From Symbiodinium natans (Eukaryota; Sar; Dinophyceae; Suessiales; Symbiodiniaceae): 64,000 bases of DNA. Location: positions 29,017 to 93,016 of the forward strand of contig CAJNDS010000671.1 in assembly GCA_905221605.1 (NCBI GenBank). Direction: 5' to 3'. The position numbers and the translations under genes are program-made. Position 1 is the first letter of the stretch, and the number at the start of each line of letters is the position of its first letter. This document shows positions 30,516-41,943 of the stretch, in pieces. The notes beneath the pieces were generated by a model. That model saw only the letters and a program-made list of their open reading frames with translations, had not been told where the DNA came from and made no database searches.

Positions 30516-32261
30516 ACTGAAAGCCCAAGCACGGTTAGGGTCTAGGGGTTCAGGGTTAAGAGTTTAGGGTTTAGAGTTTGGTGTTTAGGGTGAACTTAAC
30601 CAAGTGCTCAGCCCTGTGCAGCAGACGACTTCTCTACACCAACAGAGGCTTCGGAGTTTTTCGTGCTTTTGATAACTTTTTTTTGGGGGCTGCGGGTGGG
30701 CAAACACCGAGCGGACCGAAGGAACACCAAGTGCGGACAAGCGAAGAAGGGGCGCATTGGGGATCTCCACGACCGTTTGGCGAAGAAATCTACATGACAT
30801 GATGGGGCTCTACATTTGCGTGTATCGCCCGAGAAGCCAGACATGATAAGTTGATCAGATTGGCCCATGAGAAGATTCGTTGAGAGACTCAGAGCAACCT
30901 CCTGCACACGTCGTCATTGACTTTCGGCTGGGAAGCCACGGGTTCGAAGGAAGAAGCTGCAATCTGTGTGACGTCCGAAAGGCACAGCACCACGAAGCCA
31001 ATGGTGTTAACTTACCCTAAACCCTAAAACCCTAAAACCCTAAACCCTAAGCCCTAAACTCTAGGAAGCGGCCTTTGCAGGTCGTCTGGCCAGCCACTGT
31101 ACAAATTTCACTGTCAACTTTAGAGTTTAGGGTTTAGGGTTTAGGGAAGCCTGTACCCTGAACCCTGAACCGCAAGCGCGCCCGGCCTCCCACGCAGGTG
31201 AGGCGCTGGACCTTCGGAGGGGATGCCTGGCACACCGCAGGGTCTAGGGTTTAGGGCTTGGGGTTTGGGTTTAGGGTTTAGGGTTTAGGGTTTAGGGTTT
31301 GGGGTTTAGGGTTTAGGGCTTAGGGTGTTATGAGGCGTAGGCAGAGTCAGAGTTTCACTTCAGGCATCCAAGAAACTCCTGACACCCGAGGTGTAAGGAA
31401 TGAAAGGGATTTTGCGGGCCCCTCGGAACCCTAAAAGACAAAGCGGAAAAAGAGGGGACCACTTGTGGAATTAAACCATTAGGGTTTAGTGAGGGTTTAG
31501 GGTTTAGGGTTGTGTTTTAAGGTTTAGGCTGTAGGTTTAACCTTAAACTCCAACCCACCCGGGAATAAGACGCTAACCTTCGTTCCTGCAGTCCAGACAG
31601 GCTACTCCGTAAGTCCCGAAAGCAGAGGGAGTTTCAGGCTCACTGCAAACCCTAAACCCTCAAGACCTACAACCCTCAAACCCTAACAACCTCAGAAAAC
31701 CCTGAAACCTTGAACCCTACACCCTGAGCTCTACAACCCTAAAACCTACAACCCTAACAACCCTGAAACCTTAAACCCTAGAGCCCTAAGAGCTCCTTCT
31801 TGGAAGCCCCTGACCTAAACCCTAACATCTGGGGGCCCTACCTGCCAAAAGCTCATTGCGGGGTCGCCACTGGCGTTCCGCATGTCACCATGTGTTGCCT
31901 GCAGGGCTCAGGGTTGCAGGAGCTTGTGGGGTTTAGGGTTTAGGGTTTAGGGTTTAGGGTGCTTAAGGGTTTAGGGTTGCAGCTCAGGGGAGTCATCTGT
32001 CTGCCGTGACACCTTCTGGAGGGCAGAGAATGCGAGAGCCGATGTGGGGGTAGTGGGCATTGCGCTGCAAGCCCTCTGGGCCCTGACTCCTGAAAACCCG
32101 ACAAAAACCCCATAAACATCTATGCGCCCTACACCAATCAAGCCTTCAAACCCTAAACCCTGAACCCTAAACCCTGAACCCTAAACTCCAATAAACCTGA
32201 ACAGCGAAGAAGCCCTTCACCCCTCAACCCATTCGGGGTTCAGGGGTTGTCGGTCGAAGCT
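30516..32261. repeat. gene-free mosaic with heptamer runs
   Basis: Runs at 31013-31060 (C), 31120-31145 (G), 31243-31325 (G), 31490-31515 (G), 31925-31958 (G) and 32150-32190 (C). The stretch 31650-31790 is decayed C-rich words. The segment 30590-30960 is unique and open on both strands without a recognisable product. Confidence 0.65.
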
Positions 32262-32355
32262 AGAACTTGGAACCCTTGCGAAAAAAATCATTTTTAGCTG
32301 TTTCTTAGGAACTAAAGTAGCCCAAAAAAGTCTATGATTTCCAAGCATCCCTAAG
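32262..32355. mobile_element. short dispersed element, family E (E2)
   Basis: GAACTTGGAACCC, TTTCTTAGGAACTAAAGT and TTCCAAGCATCCCTAAG follow the order of E1. Confidence 0.6.
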
Positions 32356-33296
32356 TAGAAGCTTGGGGCAAGGCTGCATTGGGAGACCTGGCGGCCCTCC
32401 AACAACGCCGCCTCCGGCTGAGTGAACTCTACGCCGAATCCGAAACTTTTGAACCCTAAACCCTAAACCCTAAACCCTAAACCCTGAATCCGCTACACCC
32501 TCAAAATCCCTCAAAAGCCCCCAAGAGCCCGCCAGAATAGCTTCCCAAAACCTTGAAACCCCTGGCTCCCCAGGCTCGCGTCCTCGTCCGCTTCAAACTC
32601 CAACACTCCCCTGCCATGGTTTAGGGTTTAGGGTTTAGGGTTTAGGGTTTGGGGTTTGGGGTTTAGGGCTTGGGGTTCAGGGCTTGGGGTTTCGGGTCTT
32701 TAGGGTTTGGGGTTCAGGGTCACAGGAGCAAGATGATCGAATCATGGCGGATGCTCGAGGATGCGTTCAAGGTGTAGAGCTTCAGTGCTTTTGGGTTTGG
32801 GGCTTCAGGGCTTTGGTGTTGGGGGGAAGTAGGGCTGTTTGGTATCTAGGGTTCACTCCCATGATTGTATACATATGGGTTCACTCAAAGACCGATGATG
32901 CAACATGCGAGGCTCTCACCCCAAAGCCTAAGCCGAACTTGTCCCTCCAAGAGAGGCTTCTGGCAGAGGGACTCCGCTAAACTCAAGGCCTACAGGCCCT
33001 AAACTTCCGCAAATCCCGAACCCTAAACCCTAAACCCTGAACCCTGAACACTGAACCCTGAACCCTAAACCCGAATCCTAAGCCCCAAGCCTTGAGGCGA
33101 AGCCTTGGTTTTGGGCAGCAACAAACTTCACTCCGAAGCGGGGGTGGGGGGCATGCGCCCAAACCGGGAAGAACTTTGGCTGAACCAAGATGCATAGAAT
33201 AGGGTTTACTTGTAAAAAGGGTTGATATGGTTGAACTGCCTGGTTTAGAGCTCTGAGGCTCAAGGGTGTCAGCGGATTAGGGTTCAGAAGCCCAGC
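32356..33296. other. gene-free mosaic
   Basis: C-rich runs at 32453-32487 and 33018-33075 (CCCTGAA variants) and a G-rich run at 32617-32700. No gene is supported. Confidence 0.6.
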
Positions 33297-33388
33297 CCCC
33301 TAAACCCTAAACCCTAAACCCTAAACCCTAAACCCTAAACCCTAAACCCTAAACCCTAAACCCTAAACCCTAAACCCTAAACCCTAAA
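33297..33388 (-). repeat. CCCTAAA array, about 13 copies
   Basis: Perfect heptamers throughout. Confidence 0.96.
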
Positions 33389-33680
33389 CCGCACGTTTCG
33401 TGCCCGCAACATAGCCGCCCGGCACCAGCTGCGGCGGCGGCTGATGCGTGGTGTGCCCGGATCCTGCGGTGCGAGCAAGAGTGATGCTGTTTAGGGTTTC
33501 GGGTTTAGGGTTTAGGCTCGAAATCCCACACCCTAAATCCGAAACCCTAGATTGTAGATCTGATTCAGCCTTGCTCTCAACATCGAGAACCCCTGGTTCA
33601 CAAGGCATGATCTGCCCCTGAGCGAAGTGATTTTTGTTCCACGCCCCTCGGTTTGGGGGTGTTAGGTTGTAAGTCAACCA
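33389..33680. other. unique spacer with short heptamer words
   Basis: A G-rich word pair at 33489-33515 and CCCTAAA-like words at 33527-33552. Nothing else is recognised. Confidence 0.5.
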
Positions 33681-33777
33681 GGGGGTCTACGAAAATAGGG
33701 GAGCCAAAAACATGAAACCAACAACTACTAGGATTCCCTTACATTAAGGACCCCCCCCCGAACTTCGAATTTCGGAA
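33681..33777 (-). mobile_element. inverted-repeat element, family B (B3)
   Basis: GGGGTCTACGAAAATAGGGG at the left, CTACTAGGATTCCCTTA in the core and AATTTCGGAAG at the right match the reversed family order. Confidence 0.6.
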
Positions 33778-33888
33778 GAGGCCATTCGCCTCATGGCCTG
33801 GTTTCTGTTGTGCCCATCCCCCCCGGAGAAGTTCCCCCCGAACATTCCTGCCCCACTGGGGTAGGTTTGAGGGCCCTATAAAAACTGA

Positions 33889-33992
33889 ATTCTTATGGGC
33901 TTTGTAAGGACTAAACAGGATTAAGGGCAATTTCTGTCCAAAATTACTTCATTCTTATGGCCTTTGTAAGGATTAAAAAGGATGAAGGGTAA
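33889..33992. repeat. 43-bp direct duplication
   Basis: ATTCTTATGGGCTTTGTAAG.. at 33889-33931 is repeated with a few changes at 33951-33992, 62 bp apart. Confidence 0.75.
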
Positions 33993-34125
33993 TATAATTC
34001 AAGATCATGTTCAAACCTACCCACGCCCAGAGAATCCCAAGTGCACACCCCCAAGGAATTCCAGGTATGCCGCCGAGCATTCCTCGATCGCCCACCCCCC
34101 TCAGACTCCCGCGACAGAAGCCTAC

Positions 34126-34248
34126 GGCGAAGTATCCGTAGTTCCATATTGAGATGTGACCCCTTATACTAACAGTGCTTCATAGGGATTATCGTACCCC
34201 CTACTATGATCCCGATTAAGGACTGTTGGTCTAGAGGCGAAGTATCCG
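34126..34248. mobile_element. inverted-repeat element, family A (A4) with 13-bp flanking repeats
   Basis: CCCTTATACTAACAGTGCTT and ATTAAGGACTGTTGGTCTAG form the arms. GGCGAAGTATCCG at 34126-34138 and again at 34236-34248 brackets the copy and replaces its usual ends. Confidence 0.6.
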
Positions 34249-35151
34249 CAATTGCATGCCCGAAACCGGCAGGATGGGGTAGCGGCGGGGTAGGGATGAT
34301 CGGAGCAAGCAAATATACACCTACCAACATTTGTGTGAGGAGACCCCCGCCCCCCTCCCACACGAAAAACTACAATACCGACCCTACTTCAGGCCCTACT
34401 TCATGCGAGGTTCTAGGCCGTAGTTCTAGGCATGAACAGTGAGATTGTCGCAGGGTCTTCCAATCTTGTAGGAGGCTTCAGGGACAGGGTTGCGGGTATA
34501 GGTGTTTAGGGCTAGGAATCATAAGAGGTACTGGGTCGGTCCTAGAACCGCGCCCTGTTGAGGTTGAGGGTTTAGGGTGTAGAGTTTAGGGCACCCTAAA
34601 CCCCCTAAGAGCATTCTTTGGGGTTCAGCATCTGGGTCCCACGGTGACCTGTTTTGCTCAGGGGGCTGTATCAGGGAACCTAACCCCCCAAAGCCCCACC
34701 AAAACCCAAAACACCTTCACCCTTAAACCCTAAGCCCCTAGACCCCTAAACCCTTAAAACCTCCAAAGCGCAGAAACCTACCCGGAACCCTAGACCCCTC
34801 TAAACCCAAAAACCCTAAACCCTAAACCCTAAACCCTCGACCCCCCCGAACCCTAAACCCTTCCTCGGGCGTCGAGGCTGGCGTCGTCAAGGCTGGTGGC
34901 GTGGTCCGAAATCCCCAAGACTGCAGCAGGGGTTTTAGGGTTCAGGGTTTTAGGGTTTAGGGTTTAGGGATTAGGGTTTAGGTTGTAGGGCTTCGGGTTT
35001 AGGGCTTCGGAGTTTAGAAATTTCAGGTTAAGTAGAAGTTCAGAGTTTGCCTTAGGAGTGTGGGCTTTATTCGGGTCGTCTACAGCTTGATCTCGATCTC
35101 TACCTGCACTGCAACATTCAGTTTGGCGCGCGCTGATCGACCGTAGACCCT
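34249..35151. other. gene-free mosaic
   Basis: C-rich decayed words at 34675-34860 and G-rich words at 34935-35030. The segment 34250-34490 is unique. No gene is supported. Confidence 0.6.
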
Positions 35152-35306
35152 AAGACCCTAGACCCTAAGACCCTAAGACCCTAAGACCCTAAGACCCTAA
35201 GACCCTAAGACCCTAAGACCCTAAGACCCTAAGACCCTAAGACCCTAAGACCCTAAGACCCTAAGACCCTAAGACCCTAAGACCCTAAGACCCTAAGACC
35301 CTAGAC
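35145..35306 (-). repeat. homogeneous CCCTAAGA octamer array
   Basis: About 18 tandem copies of an eight-base unit (GACCCTAA in phase), bordered by CCCTAGA variants and then ordinary CCCTAAA copies at 35307-35335. It is the most uniform variant array in the window. Confidence 0.96.
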
Positions 35307-35335
35307 CCCAAACCCTAAACCCTAAACCCTAAACT

Positions 35336-35669
35336 CTCACCCTAAATGCCAAATCCTACCAAGCCCCACAGCCCATACTGCAACAAAACCAACCCAGCAA
35401 CCCCAAAACTCGAACTTCCTTCTCCAAGCCCCAATGAGTAAGAACAGGTTAAAATAGACCTTTCCTGCTAAATGCGGAAACTCAAGAAAGCTTCAAGCGC
35501 GACGTGTGCAAGTGTCTTCCCGGCGCCGAGCGCGAGACATACTACTCTGAAACAAATCAGAAGTCAGGCGGAAAGCCGGGTGGCAGAGGCCGCGGGGGAA
35601 GTGGGGGACACAGTGGTTGCACTTGAGGATCCACGCTCTAGGGGCGATGAGGCTTTGAGGGAGACGTGT
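35336..35669. other. unique segment, unrecognised plus-strand frame
   Basis: From 35472 a plus-strand frame is open for 85 codons (SATCASVFPAP, AEAAGEVGDTVVALEDP), but it runs on into element B4, so it is not a whole gene. No domain is recognised. Confidence 0.3.
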
Positions 35670-35758
35670 GGGGTTTGCGAAAATAAGGTACCCCGAAGAT
35701 ATACACCCTCAAATAGTAGGATTCCCTGATAATAAGGACCCCAAATATCGGAAACCCC
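35670..35758 (-). mobile_element. inverted-repeat element, family B (B4)
   Basis: GGGTTTGCGAAAATAAGG at the left, AATAGTAGGATTCCCTGATA in the core and TATCGGAAACCCC at the right. Confidence 0.68.
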
Positions 35759-35927
35759 ACATGACAAACTCTGGGTCCAGACAGTGAAGCCGTACGATGC
35801 CAGTGGCGTGAGGCTAAGTAAGCTAAGCCCTACAATCTCTCAACCCCAAGGCCCTCACCTGCAAAGCCTGCACTGAAGTACCAGCTAAGGGCTTCGTAGG
35901 TTTTATAGGGTTCAGCTGGGGTTTAAG

Positions 35928-36025
35928 TTGGGATGTTCCCCCCTATACGCACAGCCCTTCATAAGGATTCCAATAGGGGGTACGATAATCCCTATGAAGG
36001 ACTGCTAGTAAAATGGGAGCAACCC
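35928..36025. mobile_element. inverted-repeat element, family A (A5)
   Basis: TTGGGATGTTCCCCCCTATA, CAGCCCTTCATAAGG and GGGGGTACGATAATCCCTAT are followed by GAAGGACTGCTAGTAAAATG and GGAGCAACCC. The arms are complementary over about 45 bp. Confidence 0.72.
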
Positions 36026-36290
36026 TAAACCCAAAACCCTAAACCTTAAACCCTAAACCCTAAACCCTAAACCCTAAACCCTAAACCCCAAACCAGTCTT
36101 GAGAGCCGGGCCAAATCGGACCACGCTGGTAGCATCGCGAGCTCTGCGTCCTGGAGCCGAGGGCAGATCGACTCTAAACCCTAGAACCCTTCTTAGTTTT
36201 GGGGTTTAGGTAGGGTTTAGGGTTTGGGGTTTGGGGTTTGGGGTTTAGGGTTTAGGGTTTAGGGTTTAGGGTTTAGGGTTTAGGGCCCGC
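36026..36290. repeat. C-rich then G-rich heptamer arrays
   Basis: CCCTAAA array at 36026-36085, then a unique 100-bp spacer, then a TTTAGGG array with GGGG variants at 36205-36285. Confidence 0.85.
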
Positions 36291-36425
36291 CAAGGGTAGC
36301 TACATGGTCCCTCAGTACGGGCCCTTGAAAGGTAGCCCTTATATACCCGAAACAAAGAAAAGGGCCCATACATCAGAGCCCCTTTAAAGGAGGCTAGCAT
36401 ATTAAGGGCCAATGTAACTACCTTG
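36291..36425. mobile_element. inverted-repeat element, family D (D4)
   Basis: This is the best family D copy: CAAGGGTAGCTACATGGTCC at the left pairs with GGGCCAATGTAACTACCTTG at the right. CCCTTATATACCC and AAGGGCCCATACATCAGA lie inside. It directly follows a TTTAGGG array. Confidence 0.72.
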
Positions 36426-36854
36426 AGAACACTAGAACCCTGAACCCTACAACCCTAGAACGAAACACCAGAACCCTAAAGCCCCAAAGCCCTCAACACC
36501 CTAGTCCCAAGAACCCTGTAGCCCTCAAGACCGAATTAAAACACCGAAGCCCTGAACCCTAAACCCTCTAAAACCCAAAAACAGCAACAGCCTTGCCCTG
36601 AACTCGAAGTTGAAACCGGCAGGGTCCTAGGAATCTCCTATAGGCGTTCACTAGGGTTTAGGGTTTAGGGTTTAGGGAGCCATCTCGAGATCTTGCTTAC
36701 AAGTCGAGGCGCCAGTTTTGAGCAAGAAGGGAGCCTGACACTGGACTCGAGTACTGTAGTACAAGGGCCTACAGAAATGATCGGTGCTTGATCGAATTAA
36801 ATAAGGGTTTAGGGTTGAATATTTAGGGTTTAGGGTCCTACTTCCCATGTGGGG
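36426..36854. other. gene-free, decayed heptamers
   Basis: Decayed C-rich words at 36430-36570 and a G-rich run at 36654-36678. No gene is supported. Confidence 0.6.
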
Positions 36855-36920
36855 GGTTCTCTAAATTGGGGTCCCTTTTGAGGTTGCCATTACAAGGCAG
36901 CCCCTCAGAGTTAGGCTACC
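36855..36920. repeat. dispersed repeat, family F (F2)
   Basis: GGGTTCTCTAAATTGGGGTC, ATTACAAGG and GTTAGGCT, as in F1. Confidence 0.45.
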
Positions 36921-38282
36921 GAAAAAAAGGGGGCCAACATTCAGAGAACTGCCCATCTGAACATATAGGAACCCATTCTTTTGTTCAAAAGCACCCTTGC
37001 CCCAAGTACCATACTCCTGCGCACCTACCCGTAACAAGGGAAAACCCCAAACCCTGCAACACCTCAAGCCCAAACACAGTAAAGCCGAAACCCTAAAAAC
37101 CCCCGGGCCCTGCAGTTGATCTCATCAATGTTGTTGAAGGCCATGCTCGCAATCCTAACCTGAGGGGGTGGGTCCCCATGAACCCCTCTCATTTAAGGGC
37201 CCTAGACTTGGGGTTTTGGGCTGAGGGTGTAGGGGGGAAGTTTTGGGTTTCGGATGTAGGGCAGATTACGTCCGTTTGCTCCACCCATTTGCGCCACGAG
37301 CACACGCGCATCCAGGCCCTCGAAGGGTGGTATCATCCATACTACCAGCACATGCATTGCCCACTGCATCAAAGGATGCACACACGCAAAAATGTCGAGT
37401 TGGGATTTGTTGTCTTCCAAAATGCACATCACGCGTGAACCACGCAACAATCTGCTTCCATTGGCCCTGCCCTGCTTTTTCCCTAAACCCTAAACCCTAA
37501 AAGCCTGTGACAAGCAGGGCAAACGAACCCGATCCAGCCTGAGTGTAAGGCTCAAGGTCTATGGGAGTTCGGCTGTTGGGGTAGCTTGTAGTTTAGAGCT
37601 TAGGGTTTAGGGTCTAGGCTTCGGGTTCAAGGTCTGGAAGAATTTCATGCTTAGAGTTTAGGATTGTAGCGTTCAGGGTCGCTGGGGGTGTAGCGTTGAG
37701 TGCCTTTCAGCAGGGCTTAGGATTTGAGGTTTAGCGCCGGGCCCCTAAACCGTGAACCCTAAACCCTAAGGCTCTTCGCTGCGAGTGGGGGCCTCTTTTT
37801 TCGGGCTTTGTATGGAGCGGTTGATGCCCGACAGGCTCACAGCCCAACCAAACCCGAATCCCTGACCCCAACACTGAAACGCACTTCCCTACAGCTGAGG
37901 GCCGCGCAAAACCGGAATACTTTATAAGAAAGCGTCCCTAAACCCGAAACCCGCCGTTTTTGAGGGTCTGATGGTTAGGGTTTAGGGTTTCCGGGCTTAG
38001 GGAGCCCGACCTCGGTTTGGGTTGCCTGCTTCGGAGGAGTTCAATGGCTTGCTATTGCCTGCAACTTGCAAGCGCACTAGCCCAAAGCCGTAAAACCCTA
38101 AAGCTCAGTAACCCTAAGCCCGAGATAGGCCCCAACGTGCGAAACCCTAACCCCTTTTTGTGAACCTGCAGTCAGGTGCAGGGTTGGCTAACATTGAGGG
38201 TGGGATGTTCGGGGCTTCTGGGGCTCTGGCGTCCCCCTCCGCCCCCCCGACGACACACAAACCCGAATCCCAAGAACATGCT
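36921..38282. other. unique segments with sparse heptamers
   Basis: Few heptamer words (37482-37500, 37600-37612, 37978-37990). A plus-strand stretch at 37262-37438 reads like protein (contains THLRHEHTRIQALEGWYHP), but I do not recognise it and would not call a gene. Confidence 0.5.
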
Positions 38283-38350
38283 TTGGGATGTTTTTGTACC
38301 CGCTTTGCAATGCCTATTGAGGGCTGTCAGTATACGGGGGAACAGCCCAA
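38283..38350. mobile_element. inverted-repeat element, family A (A6, deletion derivative)
   Basis: TTGGGATGTTTTTGTACCC at the left and GGCTGTCAGTATACGGGGG with AACAGCCCAA at the right. The internal left arm is missing. Confidence 0.5.
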
Positions 38351-39512
38351 GAGCATGAAGGCTTAGGGTCTAACGTCAGGCGTCTTCTCTGAGAAGTGGG
38401 CCCTGCCAGCCCGTAAAAGGCACCCGCTGGGGCTTGCCCCCGGCAGATTTGAGCGGCTCTGGAATAAGAGTAAGATGGTAGTGTAAGCAGTTGTGATCGT
38501 CATCGTCATGGTGAACAGCTCTCCGTGGCAATGCTAGAGATGCTAGAGATGCTAAGGTTTGCAACCATCATAGCCTTAACCGGTAAGGATGTGCTCTTGC
38601 CTCAGGAACCCCAGCTGAAGCCTGGATGTCAAGCGGCCACCAGGTTTGGAGTTTCGTGTCACACTACACCTCAAACCCTAAACCTTAAACCCTAAATCCT
38701 AAACCCTAAACCCGAAACCCTCAACCCTACACCACGACGCAGGAAGGGCTTCATCTGGTCAAACTCATGCTGAATCCTAAGCCCCCCAACCGCGCCCACC
38801 ATGCAGCCTGCAAGCCTGTAAGCGCAGCCTCTTCCATTTCAACGCTCCTCCAGGCCGCTAAATGCCCCAGGATCCCAATGAGGAGCCTAAACCCTCCCTT
38901 AGAATCCAACCGACCTTCACGTTTCGAGTCTGAGAATCGCAACTCCCACACAAGCCTCAAGCTGCCGGTCTCCGGTAAACTCTACAATGGTTTTGCTTTC
39001 CTGGGCCGTGAGCCTTGAAACTGGGCCATTCATTGATGGTTTCGGGTGTAAAGCGCAAAGATGCCACATGTTTGGTGCTTGCAAGGTCCGAGGCCTGCGT
39101 TTCAGGTTTTAGGGCTTGGGGTCTTGCAGCGGCGAGGGGAGGGGGGGCAGTGGTTGACTCAGGTCAAAATGGATCCCTCAAGCCAAAACATGCAGCCTTA
39201 AACAGCCCTAACCCCTACACCCTCGGCCCCTTGACTGAAGGTAGGATCCCTGTCAGGTTAGGCTCGGGAGCAGTGCCGAAAACAACTGGGATCTCGGGTT
39301 TCGGTACAATCCCGTCCGCCCAATGCGAAACCCCCTTTACCTCCGAACATCAAATATTCCCGCCGCCCCGTAAGTAGGGGGGGGGGGGTTAGTATTAGGC
39401 GGAGGGGATTATGCACCCTAAACCTGAGTTCTGCTGGTTCACTCACGCGTGCCCGGACACTGCACAAAGCACACCGCAAGCAAGCACTCAAAGCAAGTAC
39501 ATGTTCCATCGA
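38351..39512. other. mostly unique sequence, few heptamers
   Basis: C-rich words at 38672-38730. Open frames on both strands lack recognisable domains. It marks the transition to the heptamer-poor segment. Confidence 0.5.
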
Positions 39513-39613
39513 AATGCTGGTTTCGACGGCGCGGGCATGGTGCTGCGCATGCTGGTTTCGATGGCGCCGGGCATGGCCCTGCGCTTGCCGGTTTCTATGG
39601 CCCGGGCATGGTC
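39513..39613. repeat. 36-bp minisatellite, left cluster
   Basis: About 2.8 units starting at 39513, 39549 and 39585, each built on ATGCTGGTTTCGAYGGCGCC and GGGCATGG. The unit length is a multiple of three and one frame reads AHAGFDGAGHG. A second cluster lies at 44158-44287 in the same orientation. Confidence 0.85.
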
Positions 39614-40199
39614 TTCCGCCTCTCGCTCTGCTTCGGGCACCTTTGATGCTTTTTCTTTTCTTCTCCTGCGTAGGCTTCGAACAACCCCGACATCGTCGAT
39701 TGATTCTTTGGTCTCTGGATCACGACGACTTCACCAGATCTGAGCTTCAATTTTTCGGGCTTTTAAAATATGGCTTGATTCCTGGGAAGTCCAACGGCAA
39801 GGACAGCTCGTGGGTCCCCCGACACTGCCGACGACTCGTCAAGGCCACTCCCCAAAAGGAGGCGCAGCACCACCTCGCCCTCCTGATGGGCGGGACGTCC
39901 GACATACTCATGGCTGCAGGGTGCAGCAGAAGATGCCGTCTTGAATCTTGGGCAGCGTCCTCGCCCGCGATTTTCGACCCGGACGTCGTCCTGGCCACTG
40001 CCTTCTCCGCAGACTTGAGCATTTGCTTACAATGGCACTCTCGGGTCAGCGACTGCACGCCATCATCCTTTTTTCTCTTCGCGTCGAAATTCTCGTAATC
40101 GAACAGGGCTTAGGGTTTAGGGTTTATGGTTTGGGGTTTGGTTTAATTAGGGCTCAGGGTTTAGGTTTTCGGGTTTCGGAGGCCTTTTCCTGGTGGTTT
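39614..40199. other. unrecognised sequence, open plus-strand frame
   Basis: A plus-strand frame is open to 40098 and begins within the minisatellite. Its composition is not clearly that of a protein. Two heptamers at 40107-40122 are almost the only ones in this 4.8-kb segment. Confidence 0.35.
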
Positions 40200-41487
40200 G
40201 TGCTCTCCTGGCGAAGATTTCACCGAGAGCTTCTTTGGGAAACTGTAAGACTCTTAAAGACATTGATTAGCCTTAAGGTTAGGCTCTCATGGCGATGACT
40301 TCACCGAGAGCTTCTTTGGGAAACTTGAAGACTCTTAACGACATGAATTAGCCTTCATGTTAGGCTTTCCTGGCGATGACTTCACAGAGAGCTGCTTCGG
40401 AAATCTGGCAATGATTTCACCGAGAGCTTCTTTGGGAACTTAAAGACTTTTAAAGCCATAAGCCTTAAAGTTAAGCTCTCCTGCCAACGACTTCACCGAG
40501 AGCTGCCTCGGAAATCTAGGGACATTAGCCCGAAGGTAAGCTCTCCTGGCGATGTCTTCACCGAGAGCTGCTTCGGAAATCTAGGGACATGTAGGGGCAT
40601 TAGCCTGAGAGTTGGCTCTCCTGGCGATGATTTCACCGAGAGCTTGTTTGGCAACTTAAAGAATTTTAACGCCATAAGTCCTAAAGTTAAGCTCTCCTGC
40701 CAACGACTTCACCGAGAGCTGCTTCGGAAATCTAGGGACATTAGCCTGAAAGTAAGCTCTCCTGGCGATGGCTTCTAGGGACATCTAGGGGCAGTAGCCT
40801 GAGAGTTTGCTCTCCTGGCGATGATTTCACCGAGAGCTTCTTTGGGAAACGTAAAGATTCTCAAAACATTAAGCCTGAAGGTTAGGCTCTCCTGGCGATG
40901 ACTTCACCGAGAGCTGCTTCGGAAATGTAGGGACATCTAGGGGCAGTAGCCTGAGAGTTTGCTCTCCTGGCGATGATTTCACCAAGAGCTTCTTTGGGAA
41001 ACTTAAAGATTCTTAGAGACATGAGTTAGCCTTGGGCTTAGGCCCTCCTGGCGATGATTTCACCGAGAGATGTCTAGGGGCATTAGCCTGAGAGTTTGCT
41101 CTCCTGGCGATGGTTTCACCGAGAGCTTGTTTGGCAACTTAAAGAATTTTAACGCCATAAGTCCTAAAGTTAAGCTCTCCTGCCAACGACTTCACCGAGA
41201 GCTGCTTCGGAAATCTAGGGACATTAGCCTGAAAGTAAGCTCTCCTGGCGATGGCTTCACCGAGAGCTGCTTCGGAAATGTAGGGACATCTAGGGGCAGT
41301 AGCCTGAGAGTTTGCTCTCCTGGCGATGATTTCACCGAGAGCTTCTTTGGGAAACTTAAAGACTCTTGAAGACATAAGCCTTAGAGTTAGGCTCTCCTGC
41401 CAACGACTTCATCGAGAGCTGCTTTGGAAATCTAGGGGCGTTGGCCTGAAAGTTAGCTATCCTGGCGATGATTTCACCGAGAGCTTC
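40200..41487. repeat. higher-order tandem array, about 19 units of 54-82 bp
   Basis: Units start GCTCTCCTGGCGATGAYTTC and ACCGAGAGC. A short type carries TGCTTCGGAAATCTAGGGAC; a long type carries TTCTTTGGGAAACTTAAAGA. GAGAGC and GCTCTC in each unit can pair, so each may fold as a hairpin. A block at 40616-40774 recurs almost unchanged at 41099-41257, a 483-bp higher-order period. Unit lengths are mostly not multiples of three, which argues against a coding repeat. Confidence 0.92.
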
Positions 41488-41695
41488 CCTACACCTTCTG
41501 CCACTACGAGTAAAGATATAGCTGCTGTGGGCTCGACGTTCGATGATCGCTGAGGCTTTTGGGGTTGTTTTGGGTTTCCTTAGATTTCAATGGACTTCAG
41601 TTGTGGCTTGTCGGATTTGAGAATTCAGATGCGCTCAAGCCCTAAGGGTTGGAAAACGCCGAGAGTTACCTCACATCCCGTGAATTTTTTCACAG

Positions 41696-41866
41696 TGCGG
41701 TTCTCAAGCGCTTCGTGGTCTTCTCGTCACGCTCCTCAGCATATTTGATGCCGGTCGACACGATTCGTCGGGCCCCTTTCCCGTGACGTACCAAGTGCTG
41801 TCGCCGCAGCTCCTTCGGACCTATATCTGGCCCTTGCAGGAAGCGGGCATCACTTTGCCAGGATAA
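41696..41866 (+). CDS. candidate terminal exon, 56 codons
   Basis: TTTTTTCACAG just upstream is a good 3' splice site. The frame that follows starts CGSQALRGLLVTLLSIFDAG, continues through PFPVTYQVLSPQLL and ends ITLPG before TAA at 41864. Composition is protein-like, but the family is unknown, no upstream exon is identified and there is no ATG. It may be the last exon of a decayed gene. Confidence 0.27.
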   Translation, partial: CGSQALRGLLVTLLSIFDAGRHDSSGPFPVTYQVLSPQLLRTYIWPLQEAGITLPG

Positions 41867-41943
41867 ACACTAGAACAAAGTCATGCTTGCTAGAATCTGT
41901 CGACAGGGGTTTTTGTACATGAACGAGAAGCTACGGCATTTGT

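Noticed and set aside
40200-41487. Repeat protein encoded by the tandem array
   Set aside because: Unit lengths are mostly not multiples of three, so the repeat changes frame from unit to unit.
40200-41487. CRISPR-like array
   Set aside because: Whole units are homologous with no constant-repeat/unique-spacer pattern, and the context is eukaryotic.
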